Shown piece by piece: positions 62,651 to 64,000 of a stretch of 64,000 nucleotides of DNA (the first letter of the stretch is position 1; the number at the start of each line of letters is the position of its first letter). The DNA is from Tersicoccus sp. Bi-70 (GTDB taxonomy: Bacteria > Actinomycetota > Actinomycetes > Actinomycetales > Micrococcaceae): the NCBI RefSeq assembly GCF_001968825.1, contig NZ_MIEU01000002.1:372001-436000 (forward strand). Reading direction: 5' to 3'. A program made the position numbers and the translations under genes. Below the pieces are notes generated by a model. It searched no databases and was not told where the DNA came from. It saw only the letters and a list, made by a program, of their open reading frames with translations.

Positions 62651-63202
62651 GTGTCGACCTCGGAGCCCCGCTACCGTGATCGGGTGCTCCCAGCTGAAAC
62701 CTCGCGGCTACGCTTCCGTGAGATGACCGATGACGACCTGGACGCCATGGCGGCGCTGCTCGGAGACCCCGTGGTCATGACCTACTACCCGGTTCCGAAG
62801 ACCCGCGAGCAGGCAGCGGCCTGGATCGCCTGGAACCAGCGGAACTACGCCGAACACGGCTATGGCCTGTGGATCGTCGAGACCCACACCGGCGAGTTCC
62901 TCGGCGACTGCGGCCTGACCTGGCAGCGGGTCAACGACACCAGCAGGCTCGAGGTCGGCTATCACATCCGTGCCGATCGGCAGGGACGCGGCTTCGCCAC
63001 CGAGGCCGCAGCCGCCTGCCGGGATCTCGCCCGAGAGACCCTGGGATCGCCGGAGCTGGTAGCCATCATCGACCCACGCAACTCCGCGTCCCGGCGCGTG
63101 GCCGAGAAGATCGGCATGAGCCACCTCGACGACGACACCACGGGCTCGGTCCCCGTGCGCACCGTCATGGGCATGACGCTCGATGCCCGCAACGAACGCT
63201 AG
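62651..63202 (+). CDS. GNAT N-acetyltransferase (RimJ/RimL-like)
   Basis: A 183-residue acetyltransferase of the RimJ/RimL group. It opens with TSRLRFREMTDDDLDAMAAL and has DCGLTWQRV, the acetyl-CoA loop RADRQGRGFATEAAAACRDL (Q/RxxGxG/A at about residues 114-122) and the C-terminal IIDPRNSASRRVAEKIGM. It should acetylate an amino group on a ribosomal protein, an antibiotic or a small molecule. GTG 62651 begins two bases after the previous stop. Its end overlaps the convergent small membrane gene by four bases. Confidence 0.88.
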   Translation: MSTSEPRYRDRVLPAETSRLRFREMTDDDLDAMAALLGDPVVMTYYPVPKTREQAAAWIAWNQRNYAEHGYGLWIVETHTGEFLGDCGLTWQRVNDTSRLEVGYHIRADRQGRGFATEAAAACRDLARETLGSPELVAIIDPRNSASRRVAEKIGMSHLDDDTTGSVPVRTVMGMTLDARNER

Positions 63203-63384
63203 AGGCGCAGCACTCCGGTGCCGAGCGGCAGGACGACGCCGGTCATGGTGAAGAGGCCGACCGCGCGGCCGATGAAGAACAGGATGACCAGCACGACGAC
63301 GATGCCGATCGCAATGATCCAGAGCGCGTTGAACGTGCGGGGAGCCTTGCCGCGCTCCTCCTCGTGACCGATGTCCTCGGCCAT
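63199..63384 (-). CDS. Small single-helix membrane protein
   Basis: A 61-residue protein starting at ATG 63384 with AGAGGGA upstream. The N-terminus is acidic and basic (MAEDIGHEEERGKAP), then one helix of about 23 residues (ALWIIAIGIVVVLVILFFIG) and a short hydrophobic tail. No family recognised. It converges on the GNAT gene. Confidence 0.65.
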   Translation of the reverse strand: MAEDIGHEEERGKAPRTFNALWIIAIGIVVVLVILFFIGRAVGLFTMTGVVLPLGTGVLRL

Positions 63385-63615
63385 GCTTCCCTCTGCCGGC
63401 GGCGTCTCGCCCGGGGGGGACACCGCCACCGGGCTCGAGACCGGTGACGCGCTGCTCTTCCGGATCCGGGTTGCTACTCATCGGATCGCCCTCCATTCGC
63501 TGTCAGCCGCCCTGACCGATCGGCACGTCCACTCTTGCATGCTTGCCGCGAGATTCGAAAGCATGCTTAGGGGGCAGCCGACCGGCTGCCCTCCCCGAGA
63601 TACCAGGAGCACGCT

Positions 63616-64000
63616 GTGGCCTTCACACCAAGCCGAGCCATCGTCACCGGATCCGATTCCGGCATCGGACGTTCGACCGCCGTCGCCCTCGCCCGCGCCG
63701 GCATGGACGTCGGCATCACCTGGCACTCCGACCAGGACGGCGCAGAGGAGACCGCCCGCGCGGTCCGTGATGAGGGCCGGAACGCCGCCGTGCGCCAGCT
63801 CGACACGAGCGACCTGACCGGGTGCGGCGACGTCATCGACGCCCTGGCCGAGGACCTCGGCGGCCTCGACGTCTTCGTCAACAACTCCGGCACCGGCGAC
63901 GGCACACCCTTCCTCGAGCTCGACCTCGAGACCTGGCGGACCACCGTCGACACCAACCTCACGGGCGCCTTCGTGTGCCTGCAGCGCGCCGCCCGACGCA
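63616..64000 (+). CDS. SDR family oxidoreductase, N-terminal part
   Basis: The gene runs off the right edge; about 128 codons are present. VTGSDSGIGRSTAVALARAG (residues about 10-29) has the TGxxxGIG cofactor motif. The Asp region after the next strand (TWHSDQDG) and VNNSG (the NNAG equivalent) follow, then LDLETWRTTVDTNLTGAFVC with the catalytic Asn. It is a classical short-chain dehydrogenase/reductase, probably NADP(H)-dependent. GTG 63616 is preceded by CAGGAG at a good distance. The catalytic Tyr-Lys lies outside the window. Confidence 0.88.
   Translation, partial: MAFTPSRAIVTGSDSGIGRSTAVALARAGMDVGITWHSDQDGAEETARAVRDEGRNAAVRQLDTSDLTGCGDVIDALAEDLGGLDVFVNNSGTGDGTPFLELDLETWRTTVDTNLTGAFVCLQRAARR

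Overview
The window is high-GC DNA with the features of an actinobacterial chromosome. These include many GTG starts, four-base stop/start overlaps, several leaderless-type starts (a TANNNT -10 box ending about 6-7 bases before the start codon), a DUF222/HNH endonuclease, a DUF6318-like lipoprotein, a class Ib nrdHIEF operon and a MoxR/DUF58/VWA operon. I cannot place it below phylum with confidence; a micrococcal, cellulomonad or related lineage is plausible. I saw no rRNA, tRNA, CRISPR array or intact insertion sequence.

Left part (1-25.6 kb) is mostly metabolism. A coupled minus-strand set (aldo-keto reductase, short CoA-transferase/racemase-like protein, SDR) is followed by a GNAT gene broken at a CG dinucleotide tract and a second aldo-keto reductase. 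A SAM riboswitch then precedes a core-MetE methionine synthase-like gene. After a BASS/ACR3-type transporter and a GH15 glucanase comes a five-gene operon (8.2-13.6 kb). It encodes the lower part of the gallate / protocatechuate 4,5-cleavage route: OMA tautomerase, OMA hydratase, CHA aldolase and PDC hydrolase, plus an MFS importer. The ring-cleaving enzyme is not in the window. Next come an esterase, a truncated MazF-like gene, three small membrane proteins and a glycogen-debranching-type enzyme. The last is divergent from a LacI regulator and a CUT1 sugar ABC importer without its own ATPase.

The middle (25.6-37.5 kb) is core-like. It holds flotillin, the MoxR-DUF58-VWA-VWA-TPR operon and nrdHIEF. 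The nrd leader has three DnaA-box-like sites and a good NrdR box overlapping the -10.

From 37.5 to about 53.7 kb lies a probable acquired defence region, whose left edge is clearly lower in GC. It contains a membrane-anchored protein with a PD-(D/E)xK-like pattern, a 4-TM protein and a type I restriction-modification operon. That operon starts with an unusual fourth gene: an HTH fused to a methylase-like fold that lacks the catalytic motifs. Two surface proteins and an 844-residue fusion of GmrSD (DUF262+DUF1524), an alkyltransferase-like domain and DUF4268 follow. Beyond them are a frame-disrupted gene and a hypothetical gene.

The right end (54-64 kb) has a ribonuclease Z gene with three frameshifts, the DUF222/HNH gene, small membrane proteins and an Hsp15-like S4 protein. 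A TetR regulator follows whose GTG start sits inside a perfect palindrome. An EAL phosphodiesterase, secreted proteins, a GNAT enzyme and a partial SDR complete the window.
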